Shown in pieces: positions 36,601-50,116 of a stretch of 64,000 bases of DNA. A program made the position numbers and the translations under genes. Each line of letters begins with the position of its first letter. Within the stretch, counting starts at the first letter, position 1. Under the pieces are notes generated by a model that worked only from the letters and a program-made list of their open reading frames with translations, did not search any database and had not been told where the DNA came from. The stretch is from Hirudinaria manillensis (Eukaryota > Annelida > Clitellata > Hirudinida > Hirudinidae): contig CM067536.1 in the NCBI GenBank assembly GCA_034509925.1, forward strand, positions 5,078,501 to 5,142,500, given 5' to 3'.

Positions 36601-39600
36601 AAAATGGCTCCACAGCAGGATGAATGAACCAATCTGATTTATGTGGGACAGTTTTGCAGTGTTTTGATTCGAACAGCGAAATTTCTGGATTCACTTTTTG
36701 CAAGACATAGCTTGATGACAGTAAAAGTGGGAGATCAGCACTTGAAACATCTGGTAGAATATTTCTTATGTATTCTAAGACTGCAATAACTCTTGGAAGT
36801 GATTCAAATGGAGTGGTCTCCAATTTTTTCGGAAGATCTTTGAAGATTGGTGCTGAAGATAAGTGACTTACAACATTTTCTGGAGTAATACTTTTAATTT
36901 CAGCACATCCTGAATTTATAAAATTGTACTGGAGATTAAGTGGATCAGAAATTATTTTGAGTTTACAAAAATATAAGGTTTTCCTTAACAAATCATTCCT
37001 TTCATCCAAATCATCAAAATATGTTTGGCTGTCAATATGTGTCCATTCACTAATGTCACTTGTGGGTGAATATAGAAGGAACAGATCCAGTTTGTATTCA
37101 TAAATGTGTTTATAAACATTATTTGTTATTATGTCTAATGTCTCGCTATAATCATTTGGAAACATTCTATAAAAGTTACACAACAGAGTTTTTCTTTCTT
37201 CTTCAGTTTTTATTTTTATGGATTTTCCTGTTAATTCTCTTTCCTTCAAATAAATCAACAATGTGCAATAAGCAGGTGCAATTATTTGAGCCAACACTGC
37301 ATTATTCCACTCGATCCACATTTCGTTGCCTTTGTCATTCCACATGGTCCTCCTGTCTTCATAGTTCAGAAAGAAGTGACCATTTATGTGAACAGGAAGC
37401 TTGGTGGTCATTTTAAGAGGAAGGAATGTGAATATTTTACCAGCTTTCATTGTACCACACTGGAATCTGTCAATTTGGTATGCAACTCCCCCATAAGGTT
37501 GAAGATTTATATCACCTTTGTTGTAAGCTTCTGAAATTGGATCAAGTATCTCTTGTGCATTATTAAAACCAAATTTCTGAACTAATATCCAGTTAGATCC
37601 TTTGGAAGTACAATCATCTATTTTAACTTCATACAAAACTTCCTGACTCTCAACTTCTTTAAGCAAAATAACTTTATTTTGAAGTTTTTTAGATATGTCT
37701 TTTGTACTTTCCATAAATTTATCTTTTTTGGCTTTGAAAACTTTATCAAATTGAAGGCACACTTTATGTATTCCTTCAGGCATTACACTCTTTTGTGATG
37801 AATCATATGCAACATTTATTATATGGATGGACTCGAGAGATTTCAAGAAGAGCAATAACAAATGGGATTCCGTCTGAAATTCACTCAATAACGTTTTGAC
37901 TTCTTTAATGGACACAATGTCTCCACGAAGTTGAGATAATTTCTGTGACTGGGAATTTCTCAATGGTAATCTAAACATAGTTCCTTTCTGATGAACATTG
38001 TACTTGTCAATATTTTGTAAATAACCTTCATAAACATGTGGAAAAACATCTGTTATTATTTTACTTTTGTACAAAGCACCTGGCTCAGTTAGACAAGAAT
38101 CAGGAAGAAAGTGGCAGCTAGGATCAAAAATACCTAAAACATTCCCTGATATATCTGAATCATTTTTGCACTCAACATCTGAATTTATTGTTGTTAAAAA
38201 AGATGGAACATCAGTCAAGCGATAAACACAATTAAAACCAACACCATATTGGCCTGTCTTTGTGATGTCATTTTGTTTCGCTCCTTCACCCAAATTCTGA
38301 ATTCCATAAAGATCATTTAAAGTAAAAGATGTGTTGTTGTAGATACACAAAGCAGGGCCTTGCAAAGGTTTCCAATCATCACAAAAAACCTTTTCACTAG
38401 GCAAATTTCTTGTGTCGGTTATAAAGTGTATCTCTGATGCAGATGCGTCATCTGCATTTTGGATCATTTCTTTAAAAATTGAATCATCCTTTGGATATCC
38501 AATTAGAATTCTATTTATTCTATTAACCAATTTTTCCTTTTGACCAAAGGAAAATGAAAGTCTGGAGTTTGACATGAAGTTTTGGCGTGCCATCTTGATC
38601 CCCAAACGCGAAGCTAATGAAATTGATATTTTGTCGTGACAACATTCACTGCCTTGAAGTTTTGACCATTCGCAGTCATTATATTTTAATTGTAAAGAAA
38701 GGCACATAATTCCTTCTTTGCTTGGAAGGTAAAATGCTTCAGTAATTGTACCTGTCTGAGACATGCATTCTAATATGTTTATGACAACATCCAATGTTGA
38801 TTCATCAAGTTTGACAGAACAAAACTTTTTTTGAATTTCTTTTAATAAATGCACAAATTCAGCCATGGTGAATTTGTCCTGTATTCCAATGGCTTGGCAT
38901 ATGGACTCCCACCTAATTAAGGCAGTTTCATGCACCCCAAACATGTATGGACATAATGACCTGTGAACAGACTTTCTGCATTGTTTTGATGTTAGTAATC
39001 TACCTGGATGACTATTAGAGAGAATAAATCTCAGTTCTGAGAGCTTTGAAAGTTGATGGTTGTCCAGATGATTACCTCCAGTCATATAATTTAACTCTTC
39101 ATACAGTTTTTCAATAATTGATCTCATTGTCTTTTCTTCCATCTTTTCATTTCTTAGTGAATAATTATCACTTTCATCAAAATGTTTGTTAAGCTCTTCT
39201 ATAAGAATTTCAACTGATTCAAAAGGAAGAAGTTTATCTTTTAATCCAAAATGATTTTTAATGCTCGGACATCTTTTCTTAAAACTTTTAGACTCATTAA
39301 TCAAAGAACTAGAAGGTCCTGCTATCAACATTTTGTCTTCAAGGTATCCATCTTTGCAAGACACTAAATATGAAGTTTGTTGCTTCCATGATAAAGGATA
39401 CTCTTCAGGCTTAACTTTGATTGTGAACATTTTTATGCTTTTAATTTTATTGATATATGACAAATCAGGCTGAATTCCTTTAGAATCAAGGTCACTCAAA
39501 TAATTTTCAATCAAATTCAGTAAAATTGGCAATCTTATCTCCACTGATTTGGGGTACTTTTCCACAGAATAACATCTATCAATTGTCTCTTCTTGTGTAA

Positions 39601-42600
39601 GCGAGTCTGGATTTTGACGCATTCCCAAGCAACGAAGCATTTGCAAATATGAATTCTCTTTATTTTTCATATGCTTTGAAACAAAAGGGAACATTTGATC
39701 CTCCTCATCAAATAATTTGGCAATTGTTGACTTTGGATCAATGAGATCTTGAATCAATTTTGTAATTTGGCCATTAGGAGTTACAGGAATGCAAGCATGT
39801 TTTGTTAGGAATTCATTTAAATGACTGTCAGTCACTGTTTCTATAATAATTTCCTCTCTTTCTTCTTTGTTTATTAATGACAAATTTGGCAGAATCCATT
39901 CTTTATAAAATTCTTCCAATTGGACCACTTTTGACTGTAAACTAATTATTTCATGATTAATATTTAAAAGACAATCATAAATGTTTCTGGGAATTTTTAA
40001 TAAGGCAATCCCTTTATGGAGGCTGATCCTTTTCATTGAGCTTTCAATTGCTTTGAAGAAGCATTTGTCTTGCAGCTCAGTCCCAAGTATTCTACAGACG
40101 TTGAAACAATACATCTTATCATCAGCAATAGATTTGAAGACACAACAATTCTCTTTGATTAATTTAATGTAGATGGATTTTACTATTAAAGAATTGTCTT
40201 GCCAACTTGATGAGTTTGGGAAAATCTGGTATAAATTTAAACTCGATTGGTCTGCTAAGAATTTGAGCAAATTGCAGTAGGCTGATGTTATACTGTCGGT
40301 CATGAGCGCTTCATTCCATGTCCACCTTGGATCTTCTATGTCATCTTGAATTTTTGTATAAATCTGAGTACGACTCGAGTTCAAAGCAAAATATCCATTC
40401 ACATAAAATGGAAGGCTTGATGAGCATGGCAATGGCATGAAGCAGAACATTTTACCTTCTGGTAATTTTGGCAATTCTATGATTTGGACATTAGGAGTTA
40501 CAGGAATACGAGCAAGTTTTGGTTGCTTTTTGGAAATTTCTACTTTGATACCTACCGCTCCAACAGGCAATAGGGTTGGCTTCTGTTGATATAATTTATA
40601 TGACTCATTAACTCCTGTACACCAACTGATACACCAAAAATCATTTTTAGTTTTAGTTTCTTGTTCAAAGTATGTCTCAATTGTTTCAACTATGAACAGG
40701 AATTCATTGCTTTTTGCCTGTCTTGGCAATATTTTGAAGACTGATTTTAAGTATGAGAAATCTGTCACTTCAGGCATGTTGTAAATAGATAATCTAATTT
40801 TTCTGGATATACTATAATCTGCTGTCATCTGAGGGCCATTTGAATTTTTATCAATGTGAAAAAGCTCAATGGATTTCAGATTTTGTGCAAACAAAAACAA
40901 ATCTGCCCCAGATTTTGTCAAGCACTCAAATAGCTGATAAACTTCCTTCTCACTGTAATGATTCTGGCATATTTCACTTGATTGTGCCTGACTTTCTGTT
41001 CTCAAAGGAAACCTAAAGAGGGTTCCATTATACTTTTTTATATCACTAAAGTCACATCCAAAAATGTTATTGAAAGGAGCAAACTGATCTTTCAATTTAC
41101 TGAGTTTCTTATTTCCTTCTAACTTCATTCTAATTCCTGGGCAATTTTTGTTTGTCAATGCTTTCCCCAAATATTTGGTATGAGGATCAAAAATGACGAC
41201 ATAGTCACGGCTGACGAACATCGGAACCTCAGTTAGATTGTACACCGAATTAAATCCGAGACCAAACTTTCCTATCTTTGCAGACATGCCTTCTTTTGTT
41301 GCTCCTCCTAATTTGGTAATGTTAATAAAGTCTTCTTTGGTAAATATGGCATTGTTGTGACACCAGATGGCAGGTCCTTGGAGATCCCCCATATTTTTAT
41401 CGAGGAGAATTTTTCTATTATCTTTATTGGCTCTTTCATCAAAAACGAAGCTTATTGAAGTTGCACCAGCATCATCAGCATTTTGAATGAGTTCTTTTAA
41501 TACGGACAGACCATCAGTGTAATCTCTCAATAGCCCTTTCAAACGTGTCGTTATGGGCTCCTCTTGACCCCAGCTCTCAAACTCCTCAACATTCACCAAT
41601 TTACTCAAGCAACTCGCAATGTTCAAATTTTCTGCAGTCTTCATAGGAATTTTGTCGTGTATCAGATGAATGTTGTCATCAAGGTCTTCCATGTCGAATC
41701 CATTTTTATACCAACTTTCATCACAATATACGCAATTTTCAATTGCTTCCATCTGAAGAGTCACATCTTTATCTGTTTTAATTGGGACATAAATTACTTC
41801 TTTGAAATTAGCAGGATCATCTTTGTCTGCCAAATAATTCAAAATCCTGATAGCAAGGTTTAAATCATTGTCTACCCTATCTTCATAAGCCTCTTCATCT
41901 TTTATATTTTCATGGTGTTCCTTTATCAACTTTAATAGATGGATGAAATCTACATGATCAGGAATATTTAAACTTTTCCACAAATTATTAAAACCCTGAA
42001 AGTCACTTGGCAGAACATTAATATAAGGTGTAGTATCAATCTTTGGAGGATTTCTAACAACCAAATCTGCTGAGGAAAATTTTTTGTCATCCCAAACCCA
42101 GGGAAATTTGGCATCCATTGATGTCTTGAGTTCAGTTTCTGAAAAACTATCTAACATTTTATAAATTTCAAAGACATAATTTACCATTTGAATTCTGGTT
42201 TGTGGCTGAAAGTTGATAATTAAGTTTTTCAAATGCTGCAAGATTAAATCAACACGTGGACGTTCATTCCATCCAAAGAATGCCTTAAGGCCATTTAAGT
42301 GTTCACAATCTACCAACAAACATGTTGAACCAACAATTTTTTCAAAACTAGAAGACACAACATCATAAATTCTAGCAGGACCAGTAACTTCTTTGCCTCT
42401 GTAAGTCAAGTAATCTGGGTATCCACAAGGTTTAACATTTTTGAATTTTATCCAATTTATTTGTCTAATCTCATTCTTGAAAGGTTCATCAAGCAAATGG
42501 ATCCTTTCATTCAAGAATTCTAGAAATTTGCTGAATATTTTTTCACCTATAGATCTATTTGGCATACTCTTTATTATTTTAATGCAATCATCTTTTGTAA

Positions 42601-43662
42601 TGAGGTGAGATTTTTTCAGTCCAAGTTTTATTAAAGAATCATGAAATTCAGGATTTTTCCAATCTTTGCCAGGAAAATCATCTTCCTGAAGAATATATTT
42701 CAAACTTCTGTCCTTGTGATCAAACAAATCTTTTGGTCTTGCTAATGTTGTTCCATCATGTTTAATCACAAAATATTTTTCTGATAAAACAGTTTTAGCA
42801 TTTTGAGATACAATTGGAAAATTTTGACAAATGTGTTTCATCAGAATCTGAATTTCTTCCTGATTGTAAAAATTGCATGAAATTCCTGGAATGAAGGCCT
42901 CGTCAAGAAAGCATTTCTCATCAAGTAATTTGATTGAAAGTAATTTTGCTAACTGCTTCGACGATTCTTTTGACAAATCCACCAGTTTAACAAATGATGG
43001 AATAGGAGGAATTTGATGATGATGATGATCACTCATAGCCACATCCACCTCATTCAAAGATACCAGTTCTGCTTTCTTTTTTCCACTATTGTGGATTGTT
43101 TTAAAGATTTTCAAGCTCCTCAAAAGATCTATCTCTCCTTTTGTTAACTGTTCAGACATAGTTTCTAATACCAGGCTATTGATGAAATAATCTTGTTCAT
43201 GGTCATTAAATCTATCAAATATTGATGATTGATCTTTCAATTGTCCTTCTAAGAACTTCAAAATGCTCTTTATTCTTGGTGGTTGGATACACACATTCCA
43301 CAAGTATGGATGCTTATAAACATCCTTGTTATGAGTGTCAACAAATTCTAGAGAGAGCTTTTTACATATTTTGATAAAATGTTTGTTTATTTTTGTATCA
43401 ATAAGTGAAGTTCCAATGAAAGTAGGACTCTCAGTTAACTTGACCACTTTATCATTGGATACCAATAACAAATGTAATCCTATCAAGTGATTCAAGTTAT
43501 CTTTGAAGTCCCTATTCAAACAATTCCATATTTTTTTGAGCCATTCATAAGTGAACCAATTCTCATTTAATAATTCAACTTGTTCATTAACAAATATTTT
43601 CAGTGCATCCTTTAAAAGTTTAACAAAGATTTCTTTACTGACTTGGCGAAGTTTAAAATGCT
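33623..43662 (-). CDS. SACS: Giant last exon of the sacsin-like gene
   Basis: One uninterrupted exon of 10,040 nt, residues 656-4001. An extremely large 3' exon is a known trait of SACS genes. It begins after a tight 65-nt intron (acceptor cattccag before 43662) with [13 protein letters not shown]. It carries sacsin repeats 2 and 3, each with the ATPase core followed by the long C-terminal repeat part (for example [20 protein letters not shown] near 40400 and [20 protein letters not shown] near 37400). The final 25 residues contain RMKRKHK and a run of five Asp. No frameshift or internal stop was found, so the gene looks intact. Open frames on the other strand inside it are shadows. Confidence 0.95.
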
Positions 43663-46600
43663 CTGGAATGAGATTAATTTTTATTACCAAAAATCATTAT
43701 TTTAAAAAAAGAAGATTGTTTAATTACCTGTAAATGTCTTATTAATTTGGAGAGACACTTTAGACAAGTCCAAAAATTTATTCTTATGCATAGGAAAGAG
43801 TTCCATTCCGTACCTTTCATCAGGAATATATATTCGAGCAGCTGATTCTGAATGTTGAAATGCTGTCCATGTGCCATCAGCCAGTGGCAGAAGTTGAACA
43901 CCTTCTAGTTCTTCGATATTCCTTAGATTAGCAAGGAAATGTTCTAACAAAATTATTTTTTCATTTTCTGAACAAATATCATTCTGCTGAACAGATTTGT
44001 AACTTCTGCAAACTTCATCTGCAGTAAGAGAAGTAATAGAACCTTTTGGAGCAATTAACAACAAATAATCAGGAAGATAAGCCAAAGCACTTTCAGCCTT
44101 TAACATAATTTTTTTGAATAAATCTGTCATTTCACCATTCTCAGTTGACAAAATGTATGGCATGGATGGTTGCCAGGTCAGAGTGGTAATTGAAAAGAAC
44201 TCCAGAGATCCAGTGACCATTTTTTTGAAAGAAGTAATCAAATTTCTCCAATGGTGGTTGACAATCGCTTCATTTGGGCATATTGAATATACATTAAGAG
44301 CCTGTTTTTGGAGAAATTCACTGCCTTTCTTCTTGTTTATCAACATTTTGTGCCTCTCCACAAGATGTACAAAATGTTTCTTGAGACAAATTGGAAGTAG
44401 TTTTTCTATGAGGAAATTGTTCCACAAGAGATCTTTGTCAGTGATTTTTGATTGGTCCTGATCAGCAGAAATCCACTTGAGATGTCTTCTATTTTGGTCA
44501 ACAGCAAATGATCCTTGAACATGGAAATAAAAACCTGTAGGACTCTTTTCTTCCAATGGCAAAGGCATAAAACAAAATATTTGTCCATATGGTTCACTTG
44601 ATGTATCCTCAATGCACTTCGATGCAACTCCAACTAATGGAAGGTAACCATCAATTGATTGCCCAGTGGTTGGCTCACTTGTTCTTCCTCCAAAGTGCTG
44701 AGTCACAATCCATGTTGTTGATCTGATTCTTCCATTGCCATCAACCACTTCAGTTTGCAGGGGATAATTTACTGTCAAGGATTTATTCTTGTACCATTCA
44801 TTAGCATTTGCCTCAATATGATTAGATAGCATTTGCCTGCCTTCTTTTGTCAATGTGGCCATTGGTTCTGGAACTTTAATTTCCAATAGTTTGGTCGTTG
44901 TTCCATTTATTTGTTCATAGAATTCAATGTGTTTGATATTTTTCAAAAAAAGAAAAACGAAATCACTCTCTGCCTCCAATGATTTCAAAAGTTGTAGAAC
45001 TTTCTTGCCATCATAGCAATTAGTTGATAAATCAGAATGCATTTCTTTATTTCTCAGAGGAAATCTAAACATGGTTCCATTAAAATTAGCAGATCTTAAA
45101 GTATTTTCAGTGGTTCCAAAAATATTTTGGATGAAAGGCTGAAACTGATGACTGAGCCTCTCAATATCTTCGGCATCTTCTTCCACTTCAAAATCCCAAT
45201 TATAACTCGATGTCTTCTCTGGTCGACTCTGACCAATCGCAGGACCCTCAAAAAATCTTTTGTGGGGATCAAGGAATCCAATAATTTTTCCACTGTATAT
45301 GCTGGGAAGATCTGTAAAGGGAGCCAGATGATTAACTTAACAAAAAAATGTAAAAAAGTTGTGATATTAATATTCTTTCAATTGTTACTTTTTAGAAAGA
45401 AAATAAATTTGATGGAATGGTGAAAGCAATAAGAAAGCAACTTCTAAAAAGATGCCAAAAATATTAGAAATCAGCTAATTATTATGCATCTGCAATTGTT
45501 TAAAGATAAGTCCAACATTTCCTGGACCACTCATTCATAATCTAAAACCACTTGTCACAAATAATTAAGCTAATGCTATATTAAATAAAAATTAATTAAG
45601 ATTCATGTAAAAAACAAGACATTGTTCAGCCAGCAATACCAAAAAAATTCAATTCTCTTCCGTGGTTGGGAAATCTATTAAATCTGCAAATCTCTTTAGC
45701 TATGGATCAACCCAATTTCATAATATTTTCAAGAACATCTAATGTTAGAAAGAAACCATATTTAATGAACAGGTCATTTGAAATTGTCTGAGCATTCAAT
45801 TAAACTCGAAAAATCAATCTTGCAAAAGGAGTTTTAAAAAAAGGTTGCCTAGTTAGAAACATTTTAGAATTGAAATTATTAACATTAAAATGGTCCTTTA
45901 GAAATTTTATTATTTATTTTATTAGACTTCAGCAACCTGTCACATGGAAAACAGATTTAAATCCAAGTCCAAACTTTCCAACTTTGAGAGGATCGTCTGC
46001 TTTAATGCTATCTTGAAGTCTTCGGATTCCCTCCCAATCTCTTTCAGTAAACTTAGCATCATTGTAGGCATACAATGCAGGACCCTGGAACAATTGAATC
46101 AATCATAATTATTATTATTGTTTTAATTTAGTGATAGTAAATATATTATATTATCTGCTCATTCTATATATTATATAATGTTGTAATCTAGGTGGTGGAT
46201 GGTATTTCATAAGTTGTCAAACTTTCTTGCAATTACAGCAATATATACGTACAAATATATATATATATTTATATTAGATATATTATTTAGATATTTATAT
46301 TTTTTTTCTCTGGATTATAACCCACCATTGTGTGCATAAATATAAAAACAATTACCAAATCAAATAATATTTACAGGTTGCGAAAAGCATATAATTTCTT
46401 GACAATCATGCATTGCTTATGTTTGCAATTGTCTCAAGAAATTACAACAAATTACCTACAGTAATCATAGATTGACAAAAATTACTATCACGTATCATCA
46501 TTACTAAGCAATTTTCATTGATAACTAATGACTTTTTGGAGACAAACCAGGCCCACAAATTACAAAGCTTTTGATGCATCAGGAAGCAATAACCAGTTAT

Positions 46601-47782
46601 TGAAATTCCTGTAAGAGAAGGAATAAATTGTCTTCTGGTCTTTAATTCTGATCAGTATTGTCCAAATGAATTGTGTTTAGGTCCTGAATTAATATCATAT
46701 CCTTTTCTGATGTTCACAACTATTAATGATTGAACTATTTTTTGTGCTATTCAAAATTTTCGTTACCATTCCCGTATGTCCGAAGGCATCTTAAAGAATG
46801 ATTGTGGCTATAGTAAGAATGTATTAGGTTTAACAAAAGCTTAGTTTGATGCACAGATAATGCTTGAGTTTATTATAGAGTTTGTGGGATGGATCTTGAA
46901 GTCTTTCAGGCTCTTGCACATTCATCTGTGTTTTACAAGTTCTTCCCAATTAGAAATTTTGTACCACCATAATATATATATATATATATATACTTATTTG
47001 TTAACATTTATTAGTATTAATTTTAGAAATACTTACCAACTATATTTAAATAATATTTATAAAATAAACAATGTTGGTACAAAGCTAAGATTAAGCAACT
47101 GAACAGATCCTACATTTTCTGATTTTTTCTTTAGAAATTGTGTCATAAAATGAATTTTTGATTATGGACCAAATTCAAAATAAGTCCCTCACTTGATAGG
47201 TATTTAGGTCAGGATGATGTAGTTTATTTTGGTCTTTGCCATAGATGCTGTAATCCATCATAAAAACAACTTTTGTTGCTTTTGCATCTTCAGCATTTTG
47301 AATTATTTCCTAAGTTTATAGTAAAAATTAAAACATTCACTAAAACATGTGGACATAGTATGGCCCCGGGCCACATGCGGCCCGTAAAGGCAATCCACAA
47401 ATTTCGACAAATTCTTAGTAATTAAATGTTAAAAACAATTAACCTATACTTATCAATTATTTTCTATTTTTAATTATTTATTACGCTCTGGTGGGGTCAA
47501 ACCGCCCCTCCGCCTCCTAGATGAGCTATTGTCGACATAAAATCAGTTGTTAATAATTGATAATCAAATTTGCTCGTCTAAGCTTCAAGAACATACCTTG
47601 AATATTTGTCCATCGTCCGGATATTGCTCCAAAATGCTTTTGATTTGTGTTATCAGAGTAGGCATTATAATGCCTCTCCGGAAATCATCTTGAAATGAAA
47701 TAATACATTCCATCGAAAAAATAGATAATAAATGTCACCATTATAAACTAAACATACTTTTTCTCCTTTGGGTCGCCATCAT
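33623..47782 (-). CDS. SACS: Sacsin-family giant chaperone-like protein, complete
   Basis: Six coding exons were assembled by splice sites with matching phases: 47758-47782, 47597-47688, 47193-47309, 45937-46084, 43728-45311 and 33623-43662. They total 12006 nt, or 4001 residues plus stop. The start (MMATQRRK) leads straight into the first sacsin repeat. Three GHKL/Hsp90-type ATP-binding modules are seen: [12 protein letters not shown] with [14 protein letters not shown] (residue about 40), [13 protein letters not shown] with [14 protein letters not shown] (about 1379) and [12 protein letters not shown] with [14 protein letters not shown] (about 2387). Vertebrate sacsin has an N-terminal ubiquitin-like domain and C-terminal J and HEPN domains; none of these is here. 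The protein ends after a sacsin-like strand-rich block ([13 protein letters not shown], then [20 protein letters not shown]) with a basic/acidic tail. Sacsin acts in proteostasis, intermediate-filament organisation and mitochondria; the same role here is only an inference. Confidence 0.93.
43728..47782 (-). CDS. SACS: Sacsin-like 5' exons with the first sacsin repeat
   Basis: Exon 1 carries only 25 coding bases (MMATQRRK plus one base) and ends at a GTATGT donor. The exons at 47597-47688 and 47193-47309 give [12 protein letters not shown] joined to [12 protein letters not shown], an exact fit to a GHKL ATPase helix. The exon at 45937-46084 gives [20 protein letters not shown] and [15 protein letters not shown]. 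The exon at 43728-45311 starts with [20 protein letters not shown] and completes repeat 1 ([33 protein letters not shown]). In this repeat the usual Asn-Ala-Asp-Asp is Asn-Ala-Glu-Asp. The introns at 45312-45936 and 46085-47192 are AT-rich. Confidence 0.9.
46085..47192. other. Sacsin-like intron
   Basis: AT-rich intron with TA arrays at about 46253-46275 and 46970-46992. No gene seen; the 80-codon plus-strand frame at 46860-47102 runs through a TA repeat. Confidence 0.7.
47355..47395 (+). repeat. GGCC-rich fragment, possible hAT-type terminus
   Basis: TGGCCCCGGGCCACATGCGG followed by CCCG stands out in an AT-rich intron. GGCCACATGCGGCCC-like ends are familiar from degraded hAT-superfamily DNA transposons in animals. 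Only this short piece is recognisable. Confidence 0.3.
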
Positions 47783-48060
47783 TCCCAGGTTTGAATCACA
47801 ATTTGCCTTTTTAGCAACTAACGCTGCCAAAAGAGGCAGTACCTTTAACGTAAAGAAGCGGATATCGGCTTTTCCATAGTTTCATTTTCTAAGTGGGCTG
47901 ACTTATTAGCGTCATAGGAGCCCACCAGCGTCATAGGAGCCTGACAACAAAATGCGTGAGCCCGACAACAAAGTGGATCAGAAAATAAACAAAAACAATT
48001 ATTTGCATACAGCCAATCATAGGACGGAGGTGTGATTTGCATGTGATTAGGGCGGACCTG
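47783..48060 (-). promoter_or_regulatory. 5' flank of the sacsin-like gene
   Basis: The sequence just upstream of the sacsin start is less AT-rich than the introns and should include its 5' UTR and promoter. No TATA box or initiator could be assigned. It contains AGCGTCATAGGAGCC twice (47909-47942) and a 37-base segment (47924-47960) that recurs inverted at 51594-51633. Confidence 0.3.
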
Positions 48061-48539
48061 AAATAATGAAGTAAATCAATACATATATATTTATAAACCT
48101 GTTTGAGTTCATGAATGAAGCAGGCTCAATGATAGCCATTGTTTAAAAATATTTAAAGTATTTTAGCTCCAAGATTTTAAAATGATAATAACTTTGGGGG
48201 AAGTTTCTGATTAATCCAGGAGAAAATATTCAATGAGTAATTGCACTTTGTACTAAGGGTTTTACATGAAAACCACAATTAATGCCTGAATTTATCTTTC
48301 GCATCTTTCTAACTGGCTGAGTGCCCGAAATAAACAATTGTCCGCCATTGTTCTTGCGGGCAAACTCAAATTTGAGTCAAATAGCAAGTTTTAAAAGTCC
48401 CAGAACCCTCCCTAATCAAGCAACTGTATTTTTATAAGCTGTTACATTTGAAAAGCTGCCTACTACTGCCTAATTTCAATGATTTCACCTACTAAAATTT
48501 GCGAAATAGGAGTTGTAACAAAAACCAGCAATTGATATG

Positions 48540-50110
48540 TTAAAATAAAGGTTTAATTATTAGTAATATTTTCAAAAACCGGCGTAGTTTGAAATGCATT
48601 AATAATGGAGTTATCAAACAAACTTTAAATTACAGCAACAATAACTTTGAAATTCATTTATGTCATAGATTTCGGTCTAACTAAGCTTTTGATACATTTC
48701 CAGTAAATGTAGTAGGCATTAAGTAAGAGTTTTTGAAAAAAAAAGACTAAAATAATATCGAGTTATTTGAATTTCAATGAAGGGACGCGATCCATTTTAA
48801 GTCTCAAATTAATATATTGAGATGGTTTTCTGGGCCCATTTTCAGATATGTTGTGTATTAATCATATATCTCTCCGATACCAAACTTTCGGTTCCCAATT
48901 TGTTGTGGTTTTAGAGTAAATTGGAAATAACAAAGCATCGCAACTTTTGAGAATCGAGTTCGGCGAGCAAGTCCAGTGACTTGAGTTTGCGCCCTATAGG
49001 CTCTTTTTCTCAATTACGAAAATTAGAAAAAAATTAAATTCAAAATAATTTAGGCAATAGGTTAATAATAAGAAATGTGAATGATAAAGCCGAAGTTGGG
49101 ACTTCTAAAGTGAATAGTTTGCCCTATAGGCTCTTTTTCTCAATTACGAAAATTAGAAAAAAATTAAATTCAAAATAATTTAGGCAATAGGTTAATAATA
49201 AGAAATGTGAATGATAAAGCCGAAGTTGGGACTTCTAAAGTGAATAGTTTTTCTTATAATCTCGAAAATATAAAATGGACGCGAAACTCTAAAAATTCTA
49301 AAACCTAAAGTTTGATAAAATGTGTGATAAACTATCTTCAAAAAGTTCATTTTGCTATCAATAGCGAAGTTTTGTGGTAAAAATGAGCAATTTTGCAAAC
49401 GTTCTTTACAGACGACCCCTGGCGTGTTTTGAAAACAATTCGTCGGGGACCGGCCTGATTAATTTAAAATATGAAGTTTATTCAAAACTAATATTATATA
49501 ACTCAAAATAAAGATTTAATTGTCAGTAATGTTTTTCTAAAATTGATTTTACTTGAAATTTAATATTAACGAAATTAGGAAACATAAACCTTTATTTTCA
49601 TTCTCATAATTTTTAAATGTCATGCATCTTAGTACAAATAAGCTTTTGAAATACTTTTCAAAGTACTTAACAAACGTTAAATGGAAGTTTTTGGCCGAAA
49701 AGACTAAAATAATAGCGAGTTTTCTGAATTAAATTAAGCGACGCGATTCGTTTAAAGTCTCGAATTAATGTATTAAGACGGTTTTCTGACCCCATTTTCA
49801 GACATGTTATGTCTTAATAATGTATCTCTTCATTACCAAATTTTCGGCTCCAAATATGCTGTGGTTTTAGAGTAAATTGGAAATAACAGATCATCGCAAC
49901 TTTTGAGAATCGAGTTCGGCGATCATGTCGAGTGACTCGAGTTTGCGCCCTATAGGCTCTTTTTTCTCAATTTCGAAAATTATGAAAAAAATGAAATTTA
50001 AAATAATTCAGGTAACAGGTTAATAATAAGAAGTACGAATGATAAAGCCGAAGTTGGGACTTCTAAAGTGAATAGATTTTCTTATAATCTCGAAAATATA
50101 AGATGGGCGC
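48540..50110 (+). repeat. Diverged tandem duplication, about 960-bp period
   Basis: The blocks 48540-49290 and about 49500-50110 align over most of their length with moderate divergence. Landmarks shared in order are TTTTAGAGTAAATTGGAAAT, GCAACTTTTGAGAATCGAGT, TTTGCGCCCTATAGGCTCTT and GATAAAGCCGAAGTTGGGAC. Confidence 0.85.
48991..49250 (+). repeat. Near-perfect 130-bp tandem duplication
   Basis: GCCCTATAGGCTCTTTTTCT begins at 48991 and again at 49121, and the following 120 bases are essentially identical. This is much younger than the 960-bp duplication that contains it. Confidence 0.95.
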
Positions 50111-50116
50111 GAGACT

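Noticed and set aside
33966-43733. Several plus-strand frames of 60-118 codons
   Set aside because: All lie antisense to the intact sacsin exon and have no support of their own.
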